Shown in pieces: positions 1 to 8,200 of a DNA stretch of 12,717 bases. Each line of letters begins with the position of its first letter. The first letter of the stretch is position 1. Under the pieces are notes generated by a model that searched no databases, was not told where the DNA came from, and worked only from the letters and a program-made list of their open reading frames with translations. The stretch is from CAZKUN01 sp964555935 (lineage in GTDB: Bacteria; Armatimonadota; Zipacnadia; Zipacnadales; VGFC01): the NCBI GenBank assembly GCA_964555935.1, contig CAZKUN010000256.1, positions 1-12,717 on the forward strand, given 5' to 3'. The translations under genes and the position numbers were made by a program.

Positions 1-716
1 TGCTCTGGCAGAAGCAGAAGATCAGCAACAACCCCAACGTCATGTCGCTGGACGAGGGCGTCGTGCTCGGCGTGGGCAAGCAGAGCAACCACGTGATTGT
101 GGACCCGCTCACCGGTGCCGTGGTGGAGGAACTGGGCTTCCGCAAGGTGGCCTGCACGCGCCTGACGGCGTGCCCGGATTCGCTCTTTGTCCGTGGCGAA
201 GGGACGCTGCGGATGGATCGGTCGAGCCGCCGGATCATCATCGACGGCGGCGTCCGGCCGGGGTGCAATGACGGCGCGCTCCCCGCCAATGGGATGCTCT
301 ACATCGGCCCGTGGGCCTGTGACTGCAACCTCTCGCTCATCGGCGCGATGGCCAAGTGCTCAGCCGGGGATTTCCGCTTCGATCATGTCGCCACCGACGA
401 CGAGCGGCTGGAGCTAGGCGAGGGGGACATCCTCGACATCGCTGCATTTGAGATCGCAGATACCGACTGGCCCACATACCGAGGCAACAACGAGCGGACC
501 GGCTCGACGCCCGTCCGACCGGCGCGTCCGAACGCGCCGGAAGGCACGCCTCGCGCGCCATTCTGGACGCACAGCCCCGAGCAGCCTACCATACCAACTC
601 CTCCGACGTGCGCCGGCGGGGTGGTGTTCGTGGCCGGACGGGACGGCAAGGTCCGCGCGCTGGACGCGAGAAACGGGCAACCGAGCTGGGTGTTTGCCAC
701 GGGCGGCCCGATCTGA
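1..716 (+). CDS. PQQ-type beta-propeller protein, N-terminal part (5' partial, ends at in-frame TGA)
   Basis: The reading frame is open from the left edge (first full codon at 3), so the first ATG at 42 is probably internal and the true start lies outside the window. The translated segment carries the signatures of the large PQQ-like (quinoprotein-type) beta-propeller proteins common in planctomycete-like genomes: a stretch around 151-190 reading ACTRLTACPDSLFVRGEG, a Cys-rich loop (WACDCNLSLIGAMAKC, near 313-360), a linker reading DWPTYRGNNERTG (near 466-505), and a propeller blade ending VRALDARNGQPSWVF (near 650-700). Such proteins are usually exported and their blades often serve as scaffolds; the substrate or partner is unknown. 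The frame stops at a TGA (714-716), yet the same frame continues immediately with more propeller sequence, so this is one half of an interrupted gene. Confidence 0.85.
   Translation, partial: LWQKQKISNNPNVMSLDEGVVLGVGKQSNHVIVDPLTGAVVEELGFRKVACTRLTACPDSLFVRGEGTLRMDRSSRRIIIDGGVRPGCNDGALPANGMLYIGPWACDCNLSLIGAMAKCSAGDFRFDHVATDDERLELGEGDILDIAAFEIADTDWPTYRGNNERTGSTPVRPARPNAPEGTPRAPFWTHSPEQPTIPTPPTCAGGVVFVAGRDGKVRALDARNGQPSWVFATGGPI
714..716 (+). other. In-frame TGA interrupting the propeller gene
   Basis: The codon lies between Ile (711-713) and Asn (717-719) in a propeller loop, and both sides read as one protein in one frame. A C-to-T change from CGA (Arg) would explain it. TGA is also the normal terminator of other genes here (1800-1802, 1842-1840, 10508-10506), so a reassigned genetic code is unlikely. 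A true nonsense mutation, strain variation, or a base error in the assembly are the main options. Confidence 0.85.
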
Positions 717-732
717 ACAGCCCCCACCGTCT

Positions 733-739
733 GGGAGGG
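733..739 (+). promoter_or_regulatory. SD-like GGGAGGG before GTG 744
   Basis: A purine run four bases ahead of a GTG, just after the premature stop, could support translation re-initiation of the C-terminal propeller half. It also encodes in-frame residues of the blade (WEGR), so its presence may be coincidental. Confidence 0.3.
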
Positions 740-743
740 TCGC

Positions 744-1802
744 GTGTACGTTGGGAGCGCGGACGGACATGTCTACGCGCTCGAGGCCGGCACGGGACGG
801 CTTCTCTGGAGGTTCCGCGCAGCGCCGGTCGAGCGCCACATCATGGTCTACGGCAATCTCAGCTCAACCTGGCCGGTCAACACCGGCGTGTTGGTGCATG
901 ACGAGGTCGCCTACTTCGCCGCGGGAATCATCGACTATGACGGCACGTATGTCTACGCGCTCGACGCCAGAACGGGCCGGATCAAATGGCAGAACAACAC
1001 CTCCGGCCACCTCAGCCCTCAGGCGCGCAAGGGGGTCTCCGCCCAGGGCAACCTGACGCTTCAGGGCAATCAACTGCTGATGGCCGCGGGGAACCAGGTC
1101 AGCCCGGCGCGCTTCGACCTGGCGACCGGGAAGTGCCTCAACCCACCCTTCGACCAGGGCAACGCGAAGGCGAATCACGGCAAGTTCGCGGGAGTTCTCT
1201 TTGGGAAGTACCCCATCGTCGGTGGCCGGACGATGTTCGCCTCGTCCGAGAACGGGGCGAACAAGGACAGCTTCGTGGTGCTCAACGGACGGGGCGCGCC
1301 GCCGCTCGTCTTCGGGGGCATCCCGCCGGCGTGGAACGACGACACCATCGCGCTGGTCAACTTCCGCGACGGCAAGCTCACGTGCTGTGATGTTGAGAAG
1401 GTATCCGCGCGGATCGAGGAAGGCATGCCTGCGGTCGAGGGCCGGAGGCGGAACCCGTGGCTCGGCCTGGCGCACCAGTTCGCGCAAGACGGCGCCGTGC
1501 GTTGGGGGTCGAATCTCGACCAGCCGAACAAGTTCGAGGTCACGGCGCTGGCCGTCTGCCCTGACATGGTGGTGGCGACGTTGTCCCACCAGCAACGAAA
1601 CCTGGCTCACCCCCGGTGGTTCGTTGCGGCCTTCGACTCGCGCGAGGGCACACCGATCTGGTTCTGGCGCCACAACCTCCCCGGCGAGCCGCTGCCGGAG
1701 GGTCTGCTTGTCGGCCGCGAGGGGCAGGTCGTCGTGACGATGCTGGACGGGAGAACGCTCAGCTTCGGCCCGCAGCAACCTCCGACTGCGCGGCAAGGGT
1801 GA
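744..1802 (+). CDS. PQQ-type beta-propeller protein, C-terminal part after the in-frame TGA
   Basis: This is the continuation, in the same frame, of the propeller gene at 1-716. Reading through the TGA gives ATGGPI-stop-NAPTVWEGRVYVGSADG, which completes a blade without any frame shift. Further PQQ-type blades follow: YVGSADGHVYALEAGTGRLLW right after the start and VYALDARTGRIKWQ near 950-990. The remaining ~250 residues are less repetitive but end in another blade-like strand set (FVAAFDSREGTPIWFWR, about 1618-1671). The GTG at 744 is preceded by GGGAGGG four bases upstream, so this part could be translated by re-initiation 27 bases after the stop. Alone it would lack the N-terminal half and any export signal, so an independent function is doubtful. 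The ORF ends with TGA at 1800-1802, 37 bases before the converging gene. Confidence 0.8.
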   Translation: MYVGSADGHVYALEAGTGRLLWRFRAAPVERHIMVYGNLSSTWPVNTGVLVHDEVAYFAAGIIDYDGTYVYALDARTGRIKWQNNTSGHLSPQARKGVSAQGNLTLQGNQLLMAAGNQVSPARFDLATGKCLNPPFDQGNAKANHGKFAGVLFGKYPIVGGRTMFASSENGANKDSFVVLNGRGAPPLVFGGIPPAWNDDTIALVNFRDGKLTCCDVEKVSARIEEGMPAVEGRRRNPWLGLAHQFAQDGAVRWGSNLDQPNKFEVTALAVCPDMVVATLSHQQRNLAHPRWFVAAFDSREGTPIWFWRHNLPGEPLPEGLLVGREGQVVVTMLDGRTLSFGPQQPPTARQG

Positions 1803-1839
1803 GGTCGCGAAGTAGCTTGCGCAAGTTCACGCCCCGGCC

Positions 1840-2508
1840 TCAATCCGCCGGCTCCCGCTGATCCGCGCGGGTCAGTGTCCGGGCGAGGATCAGCGCCAGC
1901 AGTACAGGCAGCAGGGCGAAGACGGCGACGTTCGCAAGAGAGGCCAGGGAGACCGGCGATCCTTGGCCGGCGTTGGCTCCGCTGATCACGGCCACGACCA
2001 TTGGCACGAGAAGCACCAGACCGAGCGCCCCACCGGCGACTCCCATCCGCAGATGCAGCCTCTCTCGACGGCGGGCCGCCAGCCCGAGAAGCAGGCCCAT
2101 GATGACGCCGCCGATCGCGGTGCCAATGGCCCCCCTCATGAGATTCATGAGTATCACCGCCTGCCCGGTCAGAGCGAGGTAGATCTGGTGTATCGGCACC
2201 ACGCCGGTAGCCGCCATTCCGAGCGCCCAGCGCAATGCGCGAGGCCAGCGCGGTAGCACGCGGTCGGATGCCGCCATCCCCAGGCCGAACAGCGCGCACC
2301 CCACGGTGAGCACGATCCCGCTCTCCATCCACACCCACAAGGGCAGCCCCGAGTGCGAGACGGTCAGAATGATGCACCCCAGGGCGTTCACCACCAGCGG
2401 GGGAAACATGACGTACACTGCGGTGATCCAGGGAAGCGCCACCAGACGGAAGTCCCTCGGCAGCGCGTCAAACATCGGCGGCGGCGGCACGGGCTGCGGT
2501 CCGCTCAT
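1840..2508 (-). CDS. Hypothetical polytopic membrane protein (about six TM helices)
   Basis: I do not recognise the family. The 222-residue product begins with a proline-rich, probably cytoplasmic stretch (MSGPQPVPPPPMF). Hydrophobic segments follow, roughly at residues 25-47, 55-78, 89-111, 123-143, 154-177 and 187-211, separated by short basic loops such as RWPRALRW and AARRRERLHLR. No catalytic or transport motif is visible. The start is chosen at 2508 because AGAGGG lies six bases upstream; in-frame ATGs at 2514 and 2523 are alternatives that would add two or five residues. The gene lies 53 bases downstream of the GH123-like gene on the same strand, so co-transcription is likely. It converges on the propeller gene. 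A role in sensing, anchoring or transport for the hydrolase locus is only a guess from position. Confidence 0.8.
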   Translation of the reverse strand: MSGPQPVPPPPMFDALPRDFRLVALPWITAVYVMFPPLVVNALGCIILTVSHSGLPLWVWMESGIVLTVGCALFGLGMAASDRVLPRWPRALRWALGMAATGVVPIHQIYLALTGQAVILMNLMRGAIGTAIGGVIMGLLLGLAARRRERLHLRMGVAGGALGLVLLVPMVVAVISGANAGQGSPVSLASLANVAVFALLPVLLALILARTLTRADQREPAD

Positions 2509-2561
2509 GATCATCCCTCTCATCTCTCGCCGGCGGCAGGCCTCGCCGCGGGATCGGTTCC

Positions 2562-5150
2562 CTACCCCAACGCAATGATATGCTTGACGATCGCCCGCCG
2601 AATCGCGTCGAGGTCTCCGACCTCAATCTCCGTGCTCGTCTTCAGGCGTTCGAGGAACTCACGCGCCGCCCGGGCCTTCCGGCGCGTGGCGCGACGGTCT
2701 GACTTGGAGGCCTTGGCGACAGCCGCCTCCAGCGTCGTCACGTAGCGCACGTCGTCGACGCCTTCGCGATAGCCCTCCCACGCGATGGTATCGATCACGC
2801 CATCGACGGTGGGATAGGCAATCGTGTGCGTCCGGAAGATGTGGTGGTCGAAGTCGTTCCAGGTGGCGCCCCAGGTGTGCTGGTACGCGTTGGTGGCAGC
2901 GCCGTCGTAGTCGTGCTGCCAGAGAAGCAGCCCGAAGTTGCGGCGATAGACCACGGGGTTCTCCACTCCCGTCTGTGGGTTGGCGTAGCTGAAGATCCTG
3001 TGCCCAAGGGCATGCCACTTCCCCACCTCCTCCCGGCTCGGCATCCCCGCGCGCACGTGCATGTCCTGGACGTCGCCCATCAGGTCCACGTTCTCCTCGT
3101 ATCCGGCGACGAAGATCTTCCCGCCGGCCTCTCGCACGGCGGTCCAAGCCGGCCGCTGCGAGACCAACTCATCGCCTCGGCGCTCGTCCATGCCGTAGTA
3201 GTAGACAGTCTCGGTGCCGTAATCACTCGCGAAATCGATGATGTCACGGACGTCGCGCTTGATGGTCTCCAGGGCCTTGGGGTCCGTGGGGTTGCCGATG
3301 GGGATGGTGTTCTTGAGATACAGCGTGCGGTTGTCCATCCCAACCTCGGCTCGGATCTCAAGCACCTCGCCGAGGATCTCCTTGCGGATGCTGTAGTGCT
3401 GGCAGTTGCGCAGGCCGTGGGCGACCATGTTGGCCAACTCGCTCCGGAATTGAGTCCGGCTCTTGGTCCACGACGAGATCGTGCCCGCGCCGTCCGGGTC
3501 GAGCCGGCCGTGGTAGTCCATGCTGGAGGTGTAATACGGCGGCAGCAGCTCGAACGGCAGTACGCGGACTCGCAGCGTCAACTCTCCTACCGTGGCCTCC
3601 GGCGTCCTCAGCGAGATCGTGCCGGTGTACTCGCCCGCTTGCGCGTCTTCGGGCACGTGGACGGTGACCCAGAACTGCTTGTTGGTCCCCGCCGGGATAT
3701 CAACGGGCTGCAGTTCCAAGCTGTCCCTGACAGGGAAGCTCTCGACGCTCATGGACTTGGATGTCCTGACCTCGCTGGGGTCGCTGATCCAGACTTCTTT
3801 CTCGCCATCCGGGAAGCGCAGCCGGAGATAGTTCTCCTGGTTCTCGTGGTCCACGCGGACCAGCCGGTCATCGTTCAGCAGCAGCTCAGGAGTCAGCAGT
3901 CTCTTCGACTTGTCCTGGCGGATCCCGACCCACGCCGTTCCGGCCTGGTACCAGCACTTGATGACCTTGATGTCCACATTGCCCGCTGGAATCACGCCGT
4001 CTTCCCCGCGAAGATCACTCGCGGTGATGCGCAGTGATTCGAGCGGATCCTGAACGGACACGACGAAACTCGCCGGCTCATACTCGCCACGAGCCGCCGT
4101 CAGCGAGAGTTCGTCGCCAACCGCGCCGCGTAGAAGCAGATCGTCCGGCAAGACCTTGACCGCTGATATGGGCGGCACGACGTAGATCAGCGCCTGTCTA
4201 CCTTCGGCCTCGACCTCGGATAGAGCGTGGATGTTGGGGATGACATGGCTCAGACTGCCGACGAACCCGTCAAACTCAGCGGGCTCGTCCAGGCTGAGAT
4301 ACCCGCGGTCTCTAATAGCCGCGATCCGTGTTCGGAGCTTGCCGGTTCTGTCGGCGACGGCCCGGCGGATCGCGCCCGCTCTGGGTCGCAGGCTCGCTTG
4401 CTCCGGGAGGTCGCGATCGGCCTCGTCAAGCGCCGTCTCCCAGGCGCCGAGGCGTTCGTCGAGAGCCTGCTTCACGGGAGCCCAGCGCCTGGCCATCTCC
4501 TCGCGGGACGCTTCGTCCGTGGGCACCTCGCCAGCGATCTCAAGATCGTCGACATACAGCACCACTCGCTGTCCGGCCTCGCCTCGCAGATCGATCATGA
4601 TGCGCTCCACGAAGGGGCTGACATGCTCGCCACGGACACCTGCCGCGTAACGTCCGACAATCGACCGCGCGATCGCCTGGCCGCGCGGGACGATGTCGTC
4701 TTCGATGGTCACCCACTCGCCATCGGTGGACTGGTAGAACGTGTTGGGAGCCGTGCATCCCGTGTATGTGGTCGGGGGGAAAGCGAAGCTCACCCCAAGC
4801 GTGACCGTGCCGGTCGTCTCGTCACCCACGAAGAGTCGCCCTGAGAAGTCCAGCCGGTCGCCAACAGGCACCCGCTTCGCCATTGGGATGTGCCACAGGA
4901 ACCGCGACGTTTCGTCGAAGGTAACGTCCAGCTTGAACGATCGCTTGCCAGTGAAGGCTCTCTCGCTCGTGACCTCCTTGGCGTTAACCGTGTACCCCTT
5001 CTCATAACTCAGCCAGAACTGGACAGGATCGGCCCCGTCCTCGAAGTCCTGCGAATAGTGGAATGGCTCTGTCTGCTGAGAGGCGCCTTGGCTGGCGATG
5101 GTCGCCGCGAAGATTGCGGCAAGCCATTGGATGGCTGTCTTCATTGGCAT
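2562..5150 (-). CDS. Secreted GH123/DUF4091-like glycoside hydrolase with N-terminal sandwich domain
   Basis: The 862-residue product starts with a signal peptide (MPMKTAIQWLAAIFAATIA, cleavage near residues 22-25). A beta-sandwich of the carbohydrate-binding type follows (about 28-205, closing with LYVDDLEI), then a charged helical, possibly coiled-coil segment (about 210-310). From about 340 it resembles the GH123 N-terminal domain (TAARGEYEPASFVVSV), and from about 535 to 800 the GH123/DUF4091 catalytic barrel, with YYYGMDERRG giving an Asp655-Glu656 pair and WEGYREGVDDVRY near 785-797. GH123 enzymes are beta-N-acetylgalactosaminidases using a substrate-assisted Asp-Glu pair; the same specificity here is inference, since DUF4091 is broad. 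The start at 5150 is set by GGAG nine bases upstream and the signal peptide; a second ATG is at 5144. The frame stays open upstream to 5297, but that stretch translates an intergenic palindrome and is rejected. The gene is divergent from the one at 5300. Confidence 0.85.
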   Translation of the reverse strand: MPMKTAIQWLAAIFAATIASQGASQQTEPFHYSQDFEDGADPVQFWLSYEKGYTVNAKEVTSERAFTGKRSFKLDVTFDETSRFLWHIPMAKRVPVGDRLDFSGRLFVGDETTGTVTLGVSFAFPPTTYTGCTAPNTFYQSTDGEWVTIEDDIVPRGQAIARSIVGRYAAGVRGEHVSPFVERIMIDLRGEAGQRVVLYVDDLEIAGEVPTDEASREEMARRWAPVKQALDERLGAWETALDEADRDLPEQASLRPRAGAIRRAVADRTGKLRTRIAAIRDRGYLSLDEPAEFDGFVGSLSHVIPNIHALSEVEAEGRQALIYVVPPISAVKVLPDDLLLRGAVGDELSLTAARGEYEPASFVVSVQDPLESLRITASDLRGEDGVIPAGNVDIKVIKCWYQAGTAWVGIRQDKSKRLLTPELLLNDDRLVRVDHENQENYLRLRFPDGEKEVWISDPSEVRTSKSMSVESFPVRDSLELQPVDIPAGTNKQFWVTVHVPEDAQAGEYTGTISLRTPEATVGELTLRVRVLPFELLPPYYTSSMDYHGRLDPDGAGTISSWTKSRTQFRSELANMVAHGLRNCQHYSIRKEILGEVLEIRAEVGMDNRTLYLKNTIPIGNPTDPKALETIKRDVRDIIDFASDYGTETVYYYGMDERRGDELVSQRPAWTAVREAGGKIFVAGYEENVDLMGDVQDMHVRAGMPSREEVGKWHALGHRIFSYANPQTGVENPVVYRRNFGLLLWQHDYDGAATNAYQHTWGATWNDFDHHIFRTHTIAYPTVDGVIDTIAWEGYREGVDDVRYVTTLEAAVAKASKSDRRATRRKARAAREFLERLKTSTEIEVGDLDAIRRAIVKHIIALG

Positions 5151-5159
5151 TGTGGCTGT

Positions 5160-5163
5160 CTCC
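5160..5163 (-). promoter_or_regulatory. Shine-Dalgarno site setting the GH123-like start
   Basis: On the minus strand GGAG sits nine bases before the ATG at 5150-5148. It supports this start, which immediately precedes a clear signal peptide, over the ATG at 5297. Confidence 0.6.
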
Positions 5164-5191
5164 GGAGGACGGGCCGGTGTCTGTTCTCGCG

Positions 5192-5261
5192 GCTTCCCCT
5201 TTCCCCCGCCCACGCGCCTCACCCTCCCGCGTGCAGGGGGGCGCGGGCTCGCGGGGGAAGC
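5192..5261. repeat. 70-bp imperfect palindromic element in the divergent intergenic region
   Basis: GCTTCCCC (5192-5199) is a perfect inverted match to GGGGAAGC (5254-5261). Inside, GCGCC (5214-5218) pairs with GGCGC (5240-5244), and CCCT (5222-5225) pairs with AGGG (5235-5238). C-rich and G-rich arms around a short GCGTGC core are typical of the dispersed intergenic palindromes that translate into spurious Pro/Arg/Gly-rich peptides in many high-GC genomes. It fills about half of the 149-base space between the genes starting at 5150 and 5300 and overlaps neither. It could be a mobile REP-like element, a bidirectional regulatory hairpin, or both. A second copy would be needed to prove that it is a repeat; none is seen in this window. 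Confidence 0.45.
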
Positions 5262-5286
5262 GGCCCCCAACCGGTTCCAGGCTTCG

Positions 5287-5291
5287 AGGAG
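5287..5291 (+). promoter_or_regulatory. Shine-Dalgarno site for the gene at 5300
   Basis: AGGAG lies eight bases upstream of ATG 5300 and is part of the longer purine run GAGGAGAGG. It decides the start, because the frame is open for another 79 codons upstream to an ATG at 5063 inside the opposite gene. Confidence 0.75.
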
Positions 5292-5299
5292 AGGCATTC

Positions 5300-8200
5300 A
5301 TGAGAAGGTCGCTGACCGTCTGCGTGATCCTGTGTGCCGCGTCGCTCGCCGGCGCGCGAGCCGCGGAGCCGCTGATTATCCCCGTCCTGCAGGATCCAAG
5401 CCCGCTGATCGACGGCAGCCTGCAGGAGTGGACGAATCGAGGGGCGCTGCGCGAACTGGATCAGCCGGAGCAGGCCACCTACAACCCGGATGGCTGGAAC
5501 GGGCCGGAGGATCTGAGCGGGTGGGTCCGCTTCGGGCATGACGACCGAGCCCTGTTCGTGGCATGCCACGTCGCGGACAGCTACTTCATCCAGGACCAGA
5601 GCGGCACGGAGGCGTGGCGCGGCGACCACGTCATGCTGACGGTCGACTTCATCCGCGGCGGCGATATTGCGGACGTGATGCAACTCGGGCTGAGCCCGGG
5701 GAGCCTCAGGACGACCGATGGCGAAGCCGACACGGAGCCGGAGCTGATCATCTGGAGGCCGGAGGGGATGAGCACGGAGGGGGCTCAAGTCGCGGCGAGG
5801 CTGACGCCGGAGGGCTACGACATCGAGGCCGCGATCCCGTGGGCCGTATTGGGCATCACGCCGGTCAAGTACCACACCTTCGGGCTGCAGCTCGGGTTCA
5901 GCGACTGCGACACCTCGCCGACGGTCCAGCAGAAGGCGATCTCGATCAGCACGGAACCGTGGCAAGCGCGCGACCCCGCGCGGCTGACGCCGGCGGGACT
6001 GGCTGACCGCGCGGGCAACTTCCCAGCCGGCGGGTTCCGAGAGGCGACGGAGTTGGCCCAGGCACTCACTCTTCGCCAGAACGAGAAGCAAGAATACGTT
6101 GTGGAAGTGGCCGAGCTTCCCGCCGGGATGATCCCGACGCTGAGCTTCAAGGCGAGGATAGAGAACCGCCTCGCGGGCGGATGCAGCGGACCGCTCAAGA
6201 CAACGATCAATGGCGAGGGGATCGGACCCGCGAACATCGCGAACCGGCCGGCGCAGATGACGGCCCTGAGCGGCATCGAGCTGTCCGCGTGGTACGCTGC
6301 CGGCGTGCGGCTATGGTTTGGGCCGAGTTACGAGGCAATCGAAGAGAGTGACTACAAGCCGCTGGACGTCGTGTCTTACGATTACATCCTGCGGCTGGAC
6401 GACATGTTCAGGGAGGGGCGCAACACCGTTGAGTTTGAGAACGTGGACCCTCGCCCCGAGATCGTGGTGGTGATGGATGATGTCGCGTTCAGTTGGTCGC
6501 CGCCGAGCCGGTTCAGGCCGGCAAAGGAGCTAAGGCCCGCGCCGACCGGCGCCATCCCGACCTTCGAGCCGCGCGCCGTACACGAGGTGGACTACGAGGT
6601 GCGCCCGCTGCCAGGCGGCGCCCTGAGCGTTGCCTGGGCGGGACGGGACCTCGTGTTCGAGTCGCGATTCAGCACTCCCGCCGGCGGATGGGCTGAGCTG
6701 AACGAGACGTCCGCCATCGGCTGGGACGGATCCACCGGCCACGGGCACAAGAAGTCGGTCGTCTTCGCTGGGAACGCGGGGGACCTGCGACTCGTCCGGT
6801 CCTTCGTTGCGCATGACGAGTGCATCCTGGTCCGGGACCAACTCACGAATCTGTCGAAAACCGACGACCTGCCCGTGATGCTCGCCCACTTTGCCGCGCC
6901 TGAGCCATACGAGGAGCTGTGGCTCAGTGGGCGGCCGCTCCCCCGCAGAGCCGGCGCCAGCGGCGTGCCGGCCAACCCGAGCATCGTGGCATTGGCCGAG
7001 GAATCGGGCTTCGCGATGGCGGCCCGTGATGATGTGTTTCGGATCCACCACCGCGCCTCGTGTGATGAAGATCGGGCCGAACTTGCGGACAGCAGCCTGG
7101 TTCTGCGTCCCGGAGTGAGGTATGAGCACGAGTGGCTCATCTTTCCATTGCCCGAACCGGACTACTGGCAGTTCGTCAACGCGGCCCGGCGACACTTTGG
7201 GACCAACTTCACCATTGACGGGTCATTTTGCTTCTATGACAACGATGCGCCCCCCTGGCGGATCCTCAAGGACACCGAGCGGGCGGGCGCGCGGTACCTA
7301 TCGATGTCCCCGCAGAACTACTACAGGGGCATGTTCCCCCACGGGCCGTTCATGAAGACCCTCGATCAGACCAAGGTCATCGCGATGCAACGAGCTATCG
7401 AGGCGGTCAGCCCCCAGACGAAGCGCCTGCAGTACTTCAACTGCTTCAACCGCAGTCTCGCCAAGCAGAAGGAGGACCCGGATGGCTGGGAGGACTGTCA
7501 GGCCCGCATGCCGGGCGGCGAGCAAGTAACCAGCGGCGCGACGCTGTCGTTTTACTTCCCCACGCTGACCAACGAATGGGGCCGGGAAATGGACGAGTTG
7601 GCGGACTGGATGCTCGAGACGGTCGGGGCGGACGGTTTGTACTGGGACTGCTATGACTACTGGAACGTGACGCACTACGGCGAGCTATGGGATGGCTGGA
7701 CGGCCGACATCGATCCGAAGAGTCACGAGATCATCCGCAAGAAGTCTCGCCTGACGCTGATCTCCTGGCCATGGCGCGAGCGGCTGACGGCCCGGTTGTT
7801 GAGCGAAGGCCGGCCACTCGTCGCCAACGGGAACCCGGCCCTCACCTCCGAGTACAAGTACCAGTTCCCTCGCTTCGTCGAGACCGCCGACATCAGCTCT
7901 CTGAGCAGGACCCACCTGTTCACGCCGATCGCCTTGGGCGACCACGTCACCGAGCGCAACGAGGTCGACAGCTTCCGATGGATGCTGCGGGCGATGGATT
8001 GGGGCGGGCTGTATTACTGGTACGGGCAGATCCCCACGCGCCCCGCATTTACCACCTACATGTTCCCCTTCACGCCGGTCGAGCTGCATCGCGGATACCT
8101 GGTCGGCGAGGAACGAATCCTCACCAAGGAAAGCGGGCTGTTCGGCTGGGGTGACGACCGCCCGTTCGAGGTCCACGTCTTCGACCGTCTCGGCAGGGAG

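Noticed and set aside
714..745. TGA at 714 as a selenocysteine codon, with the C-run/G-run at 721-739 as a bacterial SECIS-like hairpin
   Set aside because: The stem is short and imperfect, the position is an ordinary propeller loop rather than a redox site, and no selenoprotein family of this type is known to me.
1816..1825. CTTGCGCAAG palindrome between the convergent genes at 1802 and 1840 as a terminator
   Set aside because: A perfect 10-bp palindrome without loop or T run cannot form a normal intrinsic terminator; probably chance.
2826..4037. 403-codon open frame on the plus strand antisense to the GH123-like gene
   Set aside because: Its translation is Val/Asp/Arg/His-rich with no motif, as expected for the mirror frame of a GC-rich gene, while the opposite strand has clear domains.
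5151..5297. 49-codon N-terminal extension of the GH123-like gene
   Set aside because: It translates the intergenic palindrome into a Pro/Arg/Gly-rich peptide ahead of a perfect signal peptide that must be N-terminal.
5063..5299. N-terminal extension of the gene at 5300 back to ATG 5063
   Set aside because: It would overlap the opposite gene's signal peptide region, its translation is low-complexity, and a strong SD plus signal peptide fix the start at 5300.
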